DNA of 64,000 bases from Gp13-AA77 sp035949375 (GCA_035949375.1 DASZIG010000007.1:37536-101535), one strand, 5' to 3'. Shown: positions 52,032 through 60,915, counted from the stretch's first letter. Translations and numbers: made by a program. The notes: a model not told the origin generated them from the sequence alone.

Positions 52032-53291
52032 CTAGTTTACTCCTGGCGTCAGCCGTCCACCGGGTCCGGAATTCCCCCGAGGGCCGCTGGCCTTCAGCAG
52101 AGTTTCCTCTTGCTGCCGCTTGTCCTGCTGCAGCTTCTCGGCCAGCGCAAACTCACGTTGAGACTCCGCGAGCCGTCCCGCCTTCTGGTATATCTGGGCT
52201 AGCCGGTAGTGCGCTTCTGGTTGATGCGGGTCGATCTTTAGCGCTTCCAGGTAACAGCGGGCGGCGTCCGTGGAACGGTTGAGGCGTTCGAAAGCCTTGC
52301 CCAGATCGGCCAGGGCGCGGGCATTTTGAGGCTGCTCCTTGATGAGCGCTTCCAGTATCGGCAGCGCCTTTTCGGGCTGCTGGTTCATCAGGCAGGCGTC
52401 GGCCAGGTAGTATTTCGCCTGTTCAAATTGGGAATCCAAGGTGACCGCTTGCTCGAGCTCTGCTTCCGCGTCCGGGTAGCGCCGCACCTTCCAATACATA
52501 AAGCCCAGCGAAAACCGCACGGTCGCATCTTTCGGGAGTTGTTGCCGCGCCGCTTCGAACTCCGCGATCGACTGGCTGTAATTCCCGATCCCGTCGTAGG
52601 CCTGGCCCTGCAAGACGTGCAGCCAGGGCGAGCCGGGGTCGAGCTCTTCGATCCGTTTGAAGGTGCTCAGCGCCTTGGGGTACTGTTCGCATTCGAGGTA
52701 GGCGCGATCAAGCAGATACATCGTCCCCACGTCCGAGGGATTGAGCCGCAACGCAGCTTCAAGCTGCGGAATGGCGCCCGGGTAATCCTCCTGGCCGATC
52801 ATCGCGACGCCCAGGAGCTCGCGCGCCTGAAAATCGTCCGGCGCGTCTTCGGCCGCGATTTCCAGCGGGTGTCTCGCGCTTCTGTAATTCGCGACTTTGA
52901 CGTAAGCGATGCCCAGATTCAGATTGGTGGCGAATTCGCGAGGGTTCAAGGTGAGCGCGCGCTGATAGTAGTCAATGCCCGCCTGGAATTGTTGTTGTTT
53001 GACACACAGAGCTCCGAGACGATTGAGCGCCGCAACGGATTGTGGGTCCAGTTCAAGAATCCTGCGGTAAGTCGCCGCGGCGGCGTCCAACCTGCCTTGT
53101 TCCTCCAAGGCTTCGGCTTGCTCGGCCAGCGACGCCACGTTATCCTGCGCAGGGCTGAGACTGCCGGCCAAGGCGGCGCACAGCGCCAAACACAACCCCG
53201 CGTAGCGGAGGACGCCAGATGGTGGGCGCCCGCGCGCTCTGAGCGTACTGGTCTCGATCATCAGGGCACGCATGCGGGTAAATGCTAACAT
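52032..53291 (-). CDS. TPR-repeat protein with signal peptide
   Basis: 419 aa if started at ATG 53291; ATG 53273 and 53261 are in frame and none has a clear ribosome site. A signal peptide (YAGLCLALCAALAGSLSPA) precedes at least nine TPR units (e.g. AVAALNRLGALCVKQQQFQA, KALSTFKRIEELDPGSPWLH). The C-terminus is Gln/Lys-rich, then Gly/Pro-rich. No enzymatic domain. It is divergent from the sulfatase-TPR gene with about 150 bp between the starts and lies 87 bp upstream of GH20 on the same strand, so it may share its transcript. Confidence 0.85.
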   Translation of the reverse strand: MLAFTRMRALMIETSTLRARGRPPSGVLRYAGLCLALCAALAGSLSPAQDNVASLAEQAEALEEQGRLDAAAATYRRILELDPQSVAALNRLGALCVKQQQFQAGIDYYQRALTLNPREFATNLNLGIAYVKVANYRSARHPLEIAAEDAPDDFQARELLGVAMIGQEDYPGAIPQLEAALRLNPSDVGTMYLLDRAYLECEQYPKALSTFKRIEELDPGSPWLHVLQGQAYDGIGNYSQSIAEFEAARQQLPKDATVRFSLGFMYWKVRRYPDAEAELEQAVTLDSQFEQAKYYLADACLMNQQPEKALPILEALIKEQPQNARALADLGKAFERLNRSTDAARCYLEALKIDPHQPEAHYRLAQIYQKAGRLAESQREFALAEKLQQDKRQQEETLLKASGPRGNSGPGGRLTPGVN

Positions 53292-53438
53292 TCTTTTCGC
53301 GCCGCCGGCACGTGTCTGTGACTGCGCTGGGCCACACTCAAGACAGCGGCCCTGGGCGGCGGTGTCGTGCGGTGTTATCGTCGGAAGAGGGTGATCGACG
53401 CCGCCAGATTGGTAGGGCGGCCTCGCGCGCCGACCAGG

Positions 53439-55562
53439 ATGAAACGCCCGCTCAGGATCGAAGTTGCGCTGACCGTACTCGCGATGGCGGCCACGTCAGC
53501 AGCCAGCGCCGTTGCCTCGAACGCCGCCGGTACAGAGGCGCGAGTTCCCACTTCGGTCATTCTCATCTCGGTCGACACGCTGCGTGCAGACCACTTGAGC
53601 TGCTATGGCTATCGACGCGTAGCCACGCCTCACATCGACGCCCTTGCGGAAGGCGGCACGATTTTCACTCAGGCGGAGTCGCAGGTGCCCCTCACTCTGC
53701 CCTCTCACGTCTCGCTGCTGACCTCCACCTACCCCTTCGCGAACCGGATCGAAGACAACGCCGCCGTGCTCGGGCCAGACGCCGTCTCGCTCGCGACCGT
53801 ATTGAAATCTCACGGCTATGCCACAGGAGCGTTTGTGGGTGGTTTCGTACTCGACCAGCGCTTCGGTCTGAGTCGTGGCTTCGACGAATACGACAGCCCT
53901 TTTGACTTGCATCGGCAAGCGGGAAGAGATCCGAGCGAGGTCAAGCGCGCCGGTGAAGACGTAGCACGTTCAGCGGAGAGGTGGCTGCGAGAAAACTCCC
54001 ACGCGCCTTTTTTTCTGTTCCTTCACCTTTATGATCTGCATACGCCCTACGAAATTCCGGCAGCCAGGGGCACGCTTTCCGGAGGTTCGGGTTACGACAT
54101 GGCACTTGGCTACGTCGACGGCGTTCTCGGCGAATTCTGGCGATTCCTTCAGCAGAACACGCTGCTTGAGAACACGGTGGTGGTCTTCCTCTCCGACCAC
54201 GGCGAAAGCCTGGGCGAGCATGGGGAGACCACGCACGGCTACTTCATGTACCAGAGCACCTTGCATGTTCCCTTGATCTTTCACTGGCCCGCGGGCTCGA
54301 GCGCCTTTCGCGCCCGGATCGATCAACCCGTGAGTCTCATGGATGTGGCGCCTTCCATTCTTGAGTCTCTGGGCGTGGGGACGCCGTCGCAGTTTCAGGG
54401 ACGAGGCCTTATTGGATTGGTCCGGAACAAGCAGCCGCCTCCTGACGAGGATATCTACAGCGAGACTCTTTACGCACATGACCACTTCGGTACCGCCTCT
54501 CTGCGCGGGTTGCGCGTGGGTGACTACCAATACATCCAGGCGCCCAAAGCAGAGTTGTACGACGTGTCACTCGATCCCGAGGAATCCGTCAATCTTTACC
54601 AGAAGAAACCCGCGCTGGCGCTGGCTTTGCGCGAGAGCTTGGCTAAGCTTCGTTCCCCGTACGAGGCAAGCGGGCAGGCTCGACCGGCCAACCTCAGTCC
54701 CGAAGCGGTTGAGCGCTTGCGCGCGCTCGGGTATCTTTCGTCGACAGCCGCGAATTCTGCTTCCCCCGATACCGGACCGGACCCCAAAGACCGTATCCGG
54801 GAATATGAGGAGTATGGCCATGCGTTGCTTCAGGCTTCGTCAGGCCATCTGGCGGAGGCCGATGCCGCGATGGAGCGCCTGCTCTCCGGAGACCCGGGGC
54901 TGACCGATGTCCGCCTGAGCCTCGGCCTGGACGAGCAGAAGCTCGGCCGGCACGAAGAGGCCGTCCAAGCGTTTCAGCAGGCGCTGCGCCAGGATCCGCT
55001 GAATGCTCTGGCGCACTTTAATCTGGCGGTCAGCGAGTTTGCCCTGAACAGGCCCGATGAGGCGGCGAAGGAGTTGCAGGCAGTCATCGCCATCGCTCCC
55101 TACTACACGCGCGCCGAAGAACTGCTCGGGACGATCTGGCTTCAGAAGCACGACTATGAGCACGCTCGGGCTGAGTTCAATCACGTGCTCACCATCGATC
55201 CGGATGACTATGCCGCGCATTACAACCTGGGCGTGCTCGCGACGATCGAAAAGCAGTGGACAGAAGGCGAGGAGCAACTGCAGGCCGCAATCAAGACCGA
55301 GCCAACTTCCGCCGAGGCGCACAACACACTCGGGAGCCTGTACCTTCAGCTCGCCGTGCTGGACAAGGCGCAGCAGGAGTTCGAGCGCGCCGTGCAGCTG
55401 CAGCCGGGGTTCGCCTGGGCACACTACAACCTCGGCATCGTCCTGCATCAGCTGAAGAACGACCCGGAGGCGCTCAGGGAGTTCCGGCTCGCTGAGGAAG
55501 CGGACCCTCAATTTGCTCCCGCCCAGGAAGCCATCCGAAAGCTTGAGACCCAGGAGCGATAG
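53439..55562 (+). CDS. Sulfatase/alkaline-phosphatase-superfamily domain fused to C-terminal TPRs
   Basis: ATG 53439 is chosen because a signal peptide (KRPLRIEVALTVLAMAATSA) follows; an ATG at 53367 adds 24 polar residues. 707 aa. Residues 38-410 are a sulfatase-type domain with the metal ligand Asp46 (ISVDTLRADHLSCYGY), LPSH at 87-90 and SDHGESLGEHGETTHGYF. The usual formylglycine cysteine is absent: the site reads Thr86-Leu-Pro-Ser-His, as in Thr-dependent phosphotransferases, so a phospho-ester or phosphonate substrate is as likely as a sulfate ester. Residues 480-700 are TPRs (FERAVQLQPGFAWAHYNLGI). The fusion suggests a scaffolded enzyme outside the cytoplasm. Confidence 0.85.
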   Translation: MKRPLRIEVALTVLAMAATSAASAVASNAAGTEARVPTSVILISVDTLRADHLSCYGYRRVATPHIDALAEGGTIFTQAESQVPLTLPSHVSLLTSTYPFANRIEDNAAVLGPDAVSLATVLKSHGYATGAFVGGFVLDQRFGLSRGFDEYDSPFDLHRQAGRDPSEVKRAGEDVARSAERWLRENSHAPFFLFLHLYDLHTPYEIPAARGTLSGGSGYDMALGYVDGVLGEFWRFLQQNTLLENTVVVFLSDHGESLGEHGETTHGYFMYQSTLHVPLIFHWPAGSSAFRARIDQPVSLMDVAPSILESLGVGTPSQFQGRGLIGLVRNKQPPPDEDIYSETLYAHDHFGTASLRGLRVGDYQYIQAPKAELYDVSLDPEESVNLYQKKPALALALRESLAKLRSPYEASGQARPANLSPEAVERLRALGYLSSTAANSASPDTGPDPKDRIREYEEYGHALLQASSGHLAEADAAMERLLSGDPGLTDVRLSLGLDEQKLGRHEEAVQAFQQALRQDPLNALAHFNLAVSEFALNRPDEAAKELQAVIAIAPYYTRAEELLGTIWLQKHDYEHARAEFNHVLTIDPDDYAAHYNLGVLATIEKQWTEGEEQLQAAIKTEPTSAEAHNTLGSLYLQLAVLDKAQQEFERAVQLQPGFAWAHYNLGIVLHQLKNDPEALREFRLAEEADPQFAPAQEAIRKLETQER

Positions 55563-55567
55563 GGTCA

Positions 55568-56020
55568 TGGCTGCAACATGGGGTCCCGGAACTCGAAGCC
55601 AAGGTCGGAGACTTCGCGATCGATTGCTCGCGCATGCCGAATCAGTCGGATCCATTTTGACGTTTGTCGATGCCAACACGACCCTGTTCATGATCTCCGA
55701 CCACGGGATCAAGCCGTTGCGCGAATTCGGCGATGAGCACGAGACCCACAACCATGGCAGCAGCGTCCCCTCCACCACGCCCGTGATTGCCAAGCACGAT
55801 TTCCCCGATGGCGATGACGTGCCGGGCGCCTTCATCGCCATGGGTCCCCGCATCCAGAACAACTACGAGAATGTCGGGATTCGCGGCCAGCGCTTATGAC
55901 ATTGCGCCGACGATTCTGCACCTCTACGGGATCGAGCCTCCGCCGCAGATGCAGGGTCACTTCCTGGCCTACATTTACGAGAACGGCGATCAAAAGCAGG
56001 CCGCAAAACTGAATCGCTGA
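55568..56020 (+). pseudogene. Frameshifted C-terminal fragment of an alkaline-phosphatase-superfamily enzyme
   Basis: From about 55660 the frame encodes FVDANTTLFMISDHGIKPL, then a stretch with GAFIAMGPRIQNNY and stops at 55897-55899; the natural continuation, SAYDIAPTILHLYGIEPPPQ..., resumes in another frame and ends at 56018-56020. The SDHG metal-binding motif is retained but the N-terminal nucleophile half is absent. It resembles type I phosphodiesterase/nucleotide pyrophosphatase proteins. It sits 6 bp after the sulfatase-TPR gene. Confidence 0.7.
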
Positions 56021-56059
56021 CAAGACTGAATCGCTAAGAGGTTGACCGCTTACTACGCC

Positions 56060-56761
56060 CTACTGCGCCGGGACTACGACCATCATGGCGTCGGGCATGC
56101 CGGGCTCGACCAGATAGGGCACCATGGCGCCCGACACTGAGTCGTATCCCAGGTCTTTTGCGGTCATATAGGGTGCGTAAAACATCACGTGCGGAGGAAA
56201 GCTTGAGGTTCCCCCGGTCGTGGGATCGGGGCCCAGACGGTTCTGGGTGGACATCATGTAGAGGACTCCCGGCTTACTGGGCGCCTTGAAGCGGCCGTCC
56301 TTATATCCGCTCGCGATGTCTGCCTTGATCTCCGCCTCGGGCTTGCCCTGGGAACGCAGTTCTTCCATGCGCAGGTGGACGGGCACTAGGGTTCGGCTGC
56401 CTTCGGCGTCAAAGCACATGGGCGCCACGGTTGTTTCGTCCGGCTTCACGAATGACCGGTCGACAAGACAGCTTACCCCGTTGGTCCCTTCGCGAACCTT
56501 CTCGTAACCCTTCGGACCCAGAATATAGACTGTGGCCTTGCCGGACAGTTCTGCCGGGGCCGCGCTCAAAGAGACTGCGATCTGCCGCTCGCGCGGCACG
56601 GAGGCGTCGTAGACTTTGGGAAGGTCGTCAGCCGCCTGGGTGGCCACATTGGTCGATAAGACGCCGATGCAGAGGGCGAGAATCACCTTCATCCATCTCA
56701 TTCGGTTCATGGTAGCGCTTGTTTCGAAACCTGTTGCGGACGTGATGCACATTGGGAACAT
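56060..56761 (-). CDS. Secreted hypothetical protein
   Basis: 233 aa; ATG 56761 has AAGGAG 6 nt upstream, favouring it over internal Met18, 21 or 24. The N-terminus has a signal peptide with an extended polar n-region (MNRMRWMKVILALCIGVLST, cleaved near TQAADD). The mature protein has no domain I recognise; conspicuous are two Cys (GVSCLVDR, VAPMCFDAEG) that could form a disulfide, and a C-terminal stretch PHVMFYAPYMTAKDLGYDSV then PGMPDAMMVVV. It is the last gene of the minus-strand run that includes the ECF42-type sigma factor, 80 bp after the second DGPF gene. Confidence 0.75.
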   Translation of the reverse strand: MFPMCITSATGFETSATMNRMRWMKVILALCIGVLSTNVATQAADDLPKVYDASVPRERQIAVSLSAAPAELSGKATVYILGPKGYEKVREGTNGVSCLVDRSFVKPDETTVAPMCFDAEGSRTLVPVHLRMEELRSQGKPEAEIKADIASGYKDGRFKAPSKPGVLYMMSTQNRLGPDPTTGGTSSFPPHVMFYAPYMTAKDLGYDSVSGAMVPYLVEPGMPDAMMVVVPAQ

Positions 56762-56840
56762 GGAGTTCTCCTTTCACGGAATAATCGAACCAGTCGGGCC
56801 AAATTCGACATCCGGGTTTCCCGAAAATGCATTCAATCGA

Positions 56841-57197
56841 TCAGCCCTCGGGCAAGCCGGGAATGTCTACGACAGGCCGGATTTCGACGGTGCCCTTGCG
56901 CGCCGCCGGGATCCGTCCGGCAACCTGGATCGCTTCGTCCAGGTCTTTGGCCTCGACCAGGTAATAGCCGCCGAGCTGCTCCCGCGTCTCCGCGAAGGGA
57001 CCGTCGGTCACGAACCGCTTGCCGTCGCGGACTCGGACGCTCGTGGCCGTCGAAACCGGCTGCAGGGGGGAGGCTGCCAGAAACTGCCCGCCTGACTTAA
57101 GCTCATGCGCGAGCTCGGTGGACTCGACGTAACACTGTTCGCGCTCGCCCGGGCCCCAGACCTGCTCGTCAGCGTAAATCAGCAACATGTACCGCAT
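56841..57197 (-). CDS. YCII-related (DGPF) domain protein
   Basis: 118 aa; ATG 57197 lies 8 nt after GGAGG, so the longer frame from 57212 is not used. The product is a single ferredoxin-like YCII/DGPF domain with MRYMLLIYADE at the start, the signature VTDGPFAETREQLGGYYLVE in the middle and GTVEIRPVVDIPG at the end. Such proteins accompany ECF42-type sigma factors; their biochemical function is not settled. It is downstream of the sigma factor, on the same strand. Confidence 0.92.
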   Translation of the reverse strand: MRYMLLIYADEQVWGPGEREQCYVESTELAHELKSGGQFLAASPLQPVSTATSVRVRDGKRFVTDGPFAETREQLGGYYLVEAKDLDEAIQVAGRIPAARKGTVEIRPVVDIPGLPEG

Positions 57198-57341
57198 TTT
57201 GCGTGCCTCCATAAGTTAGTCGAACGCGCGACCCCGAATCGACATGCCCGAATCGACATGGATGCGTCACCTGGATGCGGAGATGGCGCAGACCGTGTCG
57301 TCAACGCATTGGGAGCTGTTTAGGCCCGACCCAGCCTGCGG

Positions 57342-58616
57342 TCACTCAGTCCCGAGTTCGGCCAATCGTCGCTCCAGAAAGCGACGTTCAGGCTCCTGCC
57401 GTGTGAGGGTGAGCGCCCGTTCGTAGGCGGCGCGCGCTTCCTCTCTTCTCCCGAGGCGCCGGCACAGGTCCGCCTTCGCTGAGTGCGCAAGATGGTAGCT
57501 CTCCAGATTACCCCGCGCCAGGATGGAGTCGATAAGGACAAGGCCCGCCAGGGGCCCGTCGCGCATCGCGACCGCCACCGCGCGGTTCAACTCGACGACG
57601 GGCGATGGCTCCACGCGCTCGAGCAAGCTGTACAAGGCGGCGATCTGCGCCCAGTCCGTGGCAGCGGCGGTGGGCGCCTGGGCGTGCACGGCCGCGATCG
57701 CAGCCTGGAGTGTATACGGGCCGAAGCGGCGCGACGCGAGCGCCCGTTCCGTCAGGTCCGATCCCTCCGCGATCTGATCGCGCTTCCAGAGCGACCGGTC
57801 CTGGTCGTCCAGCAGGATCAGATCGCCTTCGGGCGATGTGCGTGCCGCGCGCCGCGACTCGTGAAGCAGCATCAGGGCCAAAAGTCCCATCACCTCGGGC
57901 TCCGGCAGCAACTCCATGAGGAGCCTTCCCAGGCGGATCGCCTCGTCCGCCAGATCAGGCCGCGTCAGGGACGTGCCCGCTGAAGCCGAGTATCCTTCGT
58001 TGAACACCAGATAGACCACCTGGAGCACGGTGTCGAGCCGGTCCGGCAGGTCAGCCTGCGAAGGAACCTCGTAGGGAATTCGGGCATCGCGGATCTTCGC
58101 CTTGGCACGCACGATTCGCTGGGCGACCGTGGGCGCGGTGGCAAGGAAGGCGCGGGCGATCTCTTCGGTGGTAAGACCACAGACCTCGCGCAGCGTCAGA
58201 GCCGCGCGAGCCTCGGACGGAAGGGCTGGATGGCAGCAGACGAAGATCAGCCGCAGCCGGTCGTCCTCGACGCACCGGTCTTCCAGTTCGTCAGGGGCGG
58301 CGCTTTCCGGCTCGACCCGGCGAGCAAGCTCAACCACCGAGGCGTCGAACCGGGCGCGCCGGCGCATGGCGTCAATGGCCTTGAAGCGCCCCGTGGACAC
58401 GAGCCATGCCCGCGGATTGGCGGGGATACCGTCCTGCGGCCATTGCTGCATTGCCGCGGCGAAGGCATCATGGAGCGCTTCCTCGGCGAGTTCGAAGTCG
58501 CCGAGCAGGCGGATCAGGGTGGCGAGCACGCGGCGCGAGTCCGATCGGTAGACGGCCTCCACGGCGTCGCGCACGCGGTCGAGGGAGTTCCCGTCCGTTT
58601 GCGGTAAGCCGGTCAT
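57342..58616 (-). CDS. ECF sigma factor of the ECF42 type (DUF6596 C-terminal extension)
   Basis: ATG 58616 overlaps the stop of the upstream DGPF gene (ATGA); the frame above is a shadow. 424 aa: sigma-70 region 2 (about 10-85, FELAEEALHDAFAAAMQQWP and NPRAWLVSTGRFKAIDAMRR), region 4 (about 120-180, LTLREVCGLTTEEIARAFL) and a 220-residue C-terminal domain with VFNEGYSASAG, RRFGPYTLQAAIAAVHAQAP and TPR-like helices, characteristic of ECF42. These sigma factors lack a classical anti-sigma factor; the C-terminal domain is thought to control activity. Two DGPF genes flank it, the diagnostic context. Confidence 0.94.
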   Translation of the reverse strand: MTGLPQTDGNSLDRVRDAVEAVYRSDSRRVLATLIRLLGDFELAEEALHDAFAAAMQQWPQDGIPANPRAWLVSTGRFKAIDAMRRRARFDASVVELARRVEPESAAPDELEDRCVEDDRLRLIFVCCHPALPSEARAALTLREVCGLTTEEIARAFLATAPTVAQRIVRAKAKIRDARIPYEVPSQADLPDRLDTVLQVVYLVFNEGYSASAGTSLTRPDLADEAIRLGRLLMELLPEPEVMGLLALMLLHESRRAARTSPEGDLILLDDQDRSLWKRDQIAEGSDLTERALASRRFGPYTLQAAIAAVHAQAPTAAATDWAQIAALYSLLERVEPSPVVELNRAVAVAMRDGPLAGLVLIDSILARGNLESYHLAHSAKADLCRRLGRREEARAAYERALTLTRQEPERRFLERRLAELGTE

Positions 58617-59002
58617 GGCCTGGCGGCCCGGCTCCTTTCGGCGATCATGGCGTTGATGTCCTCCGCCGCCGGCCGAATTTCGATCGGGCCCCACTGCACG
58701 GCAGGATGCTGCGACATCAACTGGATGGCGTGGTTCAGGTCGTCGGCCTCAAGCATCCAGATGCCGCCCAACTGTTCCTTGGTTTCGGCATAAGGGCCAT
58801 CCGTAATCGACACCTTGCCGCTCTGGAATCGCAGGGTGGCGGCGTTGCGGGCGCCCTGCAGCGCTTCGCCGCCCAGCATTTGACCGTTCTTCCGAAGCAC
58901 ATCATCGTAGGACAAACACTCCTCGAGCATAGCCTCCTGCTCGCTCTTCGTCATCGCATCCCACTTCTTCTCATCCAAGTATCCGAGGCCCAGGTATTTC
59001 AT
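58613..59002 (-). CDS. YCII-related (DGPF) domain protein
   Basis: 129 aa from ATG 59002, with GGAGG 5 nt upstream; the frame extends to 59119 but that part would overlap the DUF2277 gene. MKYLGLGYLDEKKWDAMTKS opens the domain, and the diagnostic ITDGPYAETKEQLGGIWMLE follows with Tyr in place of Phe. Its stop overlaps the sigma-factor start, so the two are translationally coupled, supporting a direct functional link with the ECF42-type sigma factor. Confidence 0.92.
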   Translation of the reverse strand: MKYLGLGYLDEKKWDAMTKSEQEAMLEECLSYDDVLRKNGQMLGGEALQGARNAATLRFQSGKVSITDGPYAETKEQLGGIWMLEADDLNHAIQLMSQHPAVQWGPIEIRPAAEDINAMIAERSRAARP

Positions 59003-59115
59003 GGCTTCCTCCGGCCGATCCTCGCTGAATTTGGCTGCACGCACTCCATAGTCGCCCGGCGGAACCCCGATTCGACAAATGGGCCTCGCGATGGATCCCG
59101 AAGGTCGTCCGCCAG

Positions 59116-59385
59116 TCACGCGCCGAATCTCTCTGCGGCGCGAACTTTCGCCTTGGCGGCTTCTTCGTCTCGATTCCTCGGCTGGGCCGTCGTCTTGAGC
59201 GCGAGGAGCAGACGGCTTGAGACGCCGGCAACAGCCTCAACCGCGTCCTGGAACGCAGCTTCGTTGGCTTTCGACGGCTTGGTGAAGCCGCTGATCTTCC
59301 TCACAAACTGGAGCGAAGCCGCTTGGATCTCTTCGTCAGTGACCGGCGGATCGAAATTGAACAGGGTCTTGATGTTCCTGCACAT
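59116..59385 (-). CDS. DUF2277 family protein
   Basis: 89 aa, ATG 59385 after GGAGATC. It matches DUF2277 along its full length: MCRNIKTLFNFDPPVTDEEI at the N-terminus, QFVRKISGFTKPSKANEAAF in the middle and a charged C-terminus ending PRNRDEEAAKAKVRAAERFG. The function is unknown. It lies in the same direction as the DGPF and sigma genes, 113 bp upstream of them, and 68 bp after DinB. Confidence 0.92.
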   Translation of the reverse strand: MCRNIKTLFNFDPPVTDEEIQAASLQFVRKISGFTKPSKANEAAFQDAVEAVAGVSSRLLLALKTTAQPRNRDEEAAKAKVRAAERFGA

Positions 59386-59453
59386 GGGGGATCTCCGGGA
59401 TAAACGCGGGCGTTAAGAGTGTCTATGAAAACCGAGAAACGGCGAGCCTTCGT

Positions 59454-59960
59454 TCACGCGAACGGACTTTCATCGGCGCTGGGGCCATAGATCGACGGAA
59501 CAGGGACTTCCAGCAATCTCAGGTAGACCGAGAGTTGGCCGCGGTGGTGATACCAGTGGTTCAGCATAAGCGACCTCACCACCGCAACTCGCGGCCGGCT
59601 CGAGACCTCTTTTCCCTTGATCACCAGACGCCAGGCTCCCTGCGCCGCTTCTTCGTCCATACCGCTTAGATACGCTTCGGCCGCCTCAACGTTTTCCCGG
59701 AAGACGCTGTGAATCTCGTCCACGCCGGCCGGAACCGCGGGGTCGGCGAAGTTGACCTGGGACGGGTCAAACTCCTCGAGCCGCACAATCGAAACCAAGC
59801 CTGGAATTCTGGCCACGTGTAAGGCAAGCTGGCCAAGCGACATCGATTTCGGATGAGGCTTCCATGAGAGCTTGTCCCCCGGAACGCGATCGAGGGCGCG
59901 CTGGGTGATCGCGGCCTCTGCCCGGAATTCACTCAGTATCGGTTCAAGCATGGGTATCAT
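59454..59960 (-). CDS. DinB-family protein
   Basis: 168 aa; ATG 59960 lies 8 nt after GGAG, and the longer frame from 60119 is not conserved. Four-helix DinB/YfiT-like fold with putative metal-binding His residues: the first in GQLALHVARIPG (about residue 48) and the pair in MLNHWYHHRGQLSVYLRLL (about 131-135). DinB-like proteins are often metal-dependent thiol transferases or stress-related proteins; the specific substrate is unknown. It heads the minus-strand cluster containing the ECF42 system. Confidence 0.88.
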   Translation of the reverse strand: MIPMLEPILSEFRAEAAITQRALDRVPGDKLSWKPHPKSMSLGQLALHVARIPGLVSIVRLEEFDPSQVNFADPAVPAGVDEIHSVFRENVEAAEAYLSGMDEEAAQGAWRLVIKGKEVSSRPRVAVVRSLMLNHWYHHRGQLSVYLRLLEVPVPSIYGPSADESPFA

Positions 59961-60159
59961 TCGCGTGTCTCCTTGTTCGGCGAGTATCTTGTCCGCCGGA
60001 GGCGGGTGGACCCGCTCGCGGTCCGGCGGGGCTCGATCTTCAGATGCGTCGGCTTGCCATCCGGGGTGTCTTTGCCTGGCCCGAAGCGCGCAAACTTGAC
60101 GCTCGACACGGAAGCACAAGAGAATTTGGCCCGCAGGACGAGTTTGGCTTTGTGCTGCT

Positions 60160-60296
60160 AAAACGAAGCCACCGCCGGGACCTGATTACTCATTCCAAAG
60201 GGCTTAGCCCGGACCCACTTTGGCTTCGTTTGACTTCGTTTTGACCTATTTTTCGGGTCGATTTACTGATTCTATTGGGCTTAGTGGCTTCGTTTT
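60160..60296. repeat. Inverted repeat AAAACGAAGCCAC / GTGGCTTCGTTTT
   Basis: A perfect 13-bp inverted repeat (60160-60172 and 60284-60296) brackets 111 bp, with a further diverged copy TGGCTTCGTTTGACTTCGTTTTG at about 60223-60245. An unusual T-rich stretch (60297-60345, TTCTTTTTTTTCGGGTTTTT-like) follows. Upstream 59961-60159 shows no gene. Confidence 0.6.
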
Positions 60297-60359
60297 GCAA
60301 AATTTTAGATTCTTTTTTTTCGGGTTTTTGGAGAAAAACGGCGGGGGCTAGCTCGAAGG

Positions 60360-60743
60360 CTACACAGTCCCACTTTTCTCAGCGGCAGGCGCTGGCGATA
60401 ACACGTCCGGTTCCGCGATCGAAGGACTGTCCGAGGGTCCGCCTGGGCACGCCGCCCGGTTCAGCTTGCGTGGGCGCGATGGCACTCCGCATGTGAAATT
60501 GGCGGGAAGGCAAGTGAGTCCGCCGACATACGTCACGCCATAGAAGCTGCGGCCCGCACCCTGGGTCAGTCCGTCAAAGGGGTTCGCGCCGTCGGTTGCG
60601 CCTCCGCTGAAGCTGTGCAAGATTCTCTCTGTTCTGGCCGTGGTCATCTCGAAGCAAGTAGGCTTTTCGTTGGGTTTCTTCCCGATCACTGGCGCGGCCT
60701 CTGCAGCACCGGTGCCTTGGGTTATGGTTTCGTCGGCCACCAA
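60360..60743 (-). pseudogene. Fragment of a GloVer-type tandem repeat protein
   Basis: ILHSFSGGATDGANPFDGLT followed by QGAGRSFYGVTYVGG is one unit of the choice-of-anchor 'GloVer' repeat common in large acidobacterial surface proteins (usual pattern ...LYSF.GG.DGA.P.AGLIQG.DGNFYGTTY.GG). The flanking residues on both sides are unrelated and Pro-rich. A single unit without signal peptide indicates a remnant. Confidence 0.55.
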
Positions 60744-60895
60744 GCCGGTGAGGCGGAGTCCCCACTAAGCGCGATGATCCGCGACAGTCGAATCGGATGG
60801 GTCAACCATCACAGCCAAAAGACGCGGACCGCAACACCGGCGTTCCGCGCTACGCTTGCTCTGTAAGTACGTGGAAGTGCGACGCGCAGACATGG

Positions 60896-60915
60896 ATTCC
60901 CGCCTGCGCGGGAAT
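60896..60915. repeat. REP-like hairpin ATTCCCGC-CTGC-GCGGGAAT
   Basis: Perfect 8-bp stem with a 4-nt loop, the core of a dispersed palindrome common in many bacterial genomes. A partial relative (GTCATTCCCGCGG) occurs near 2843. Confidence 0.6.
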
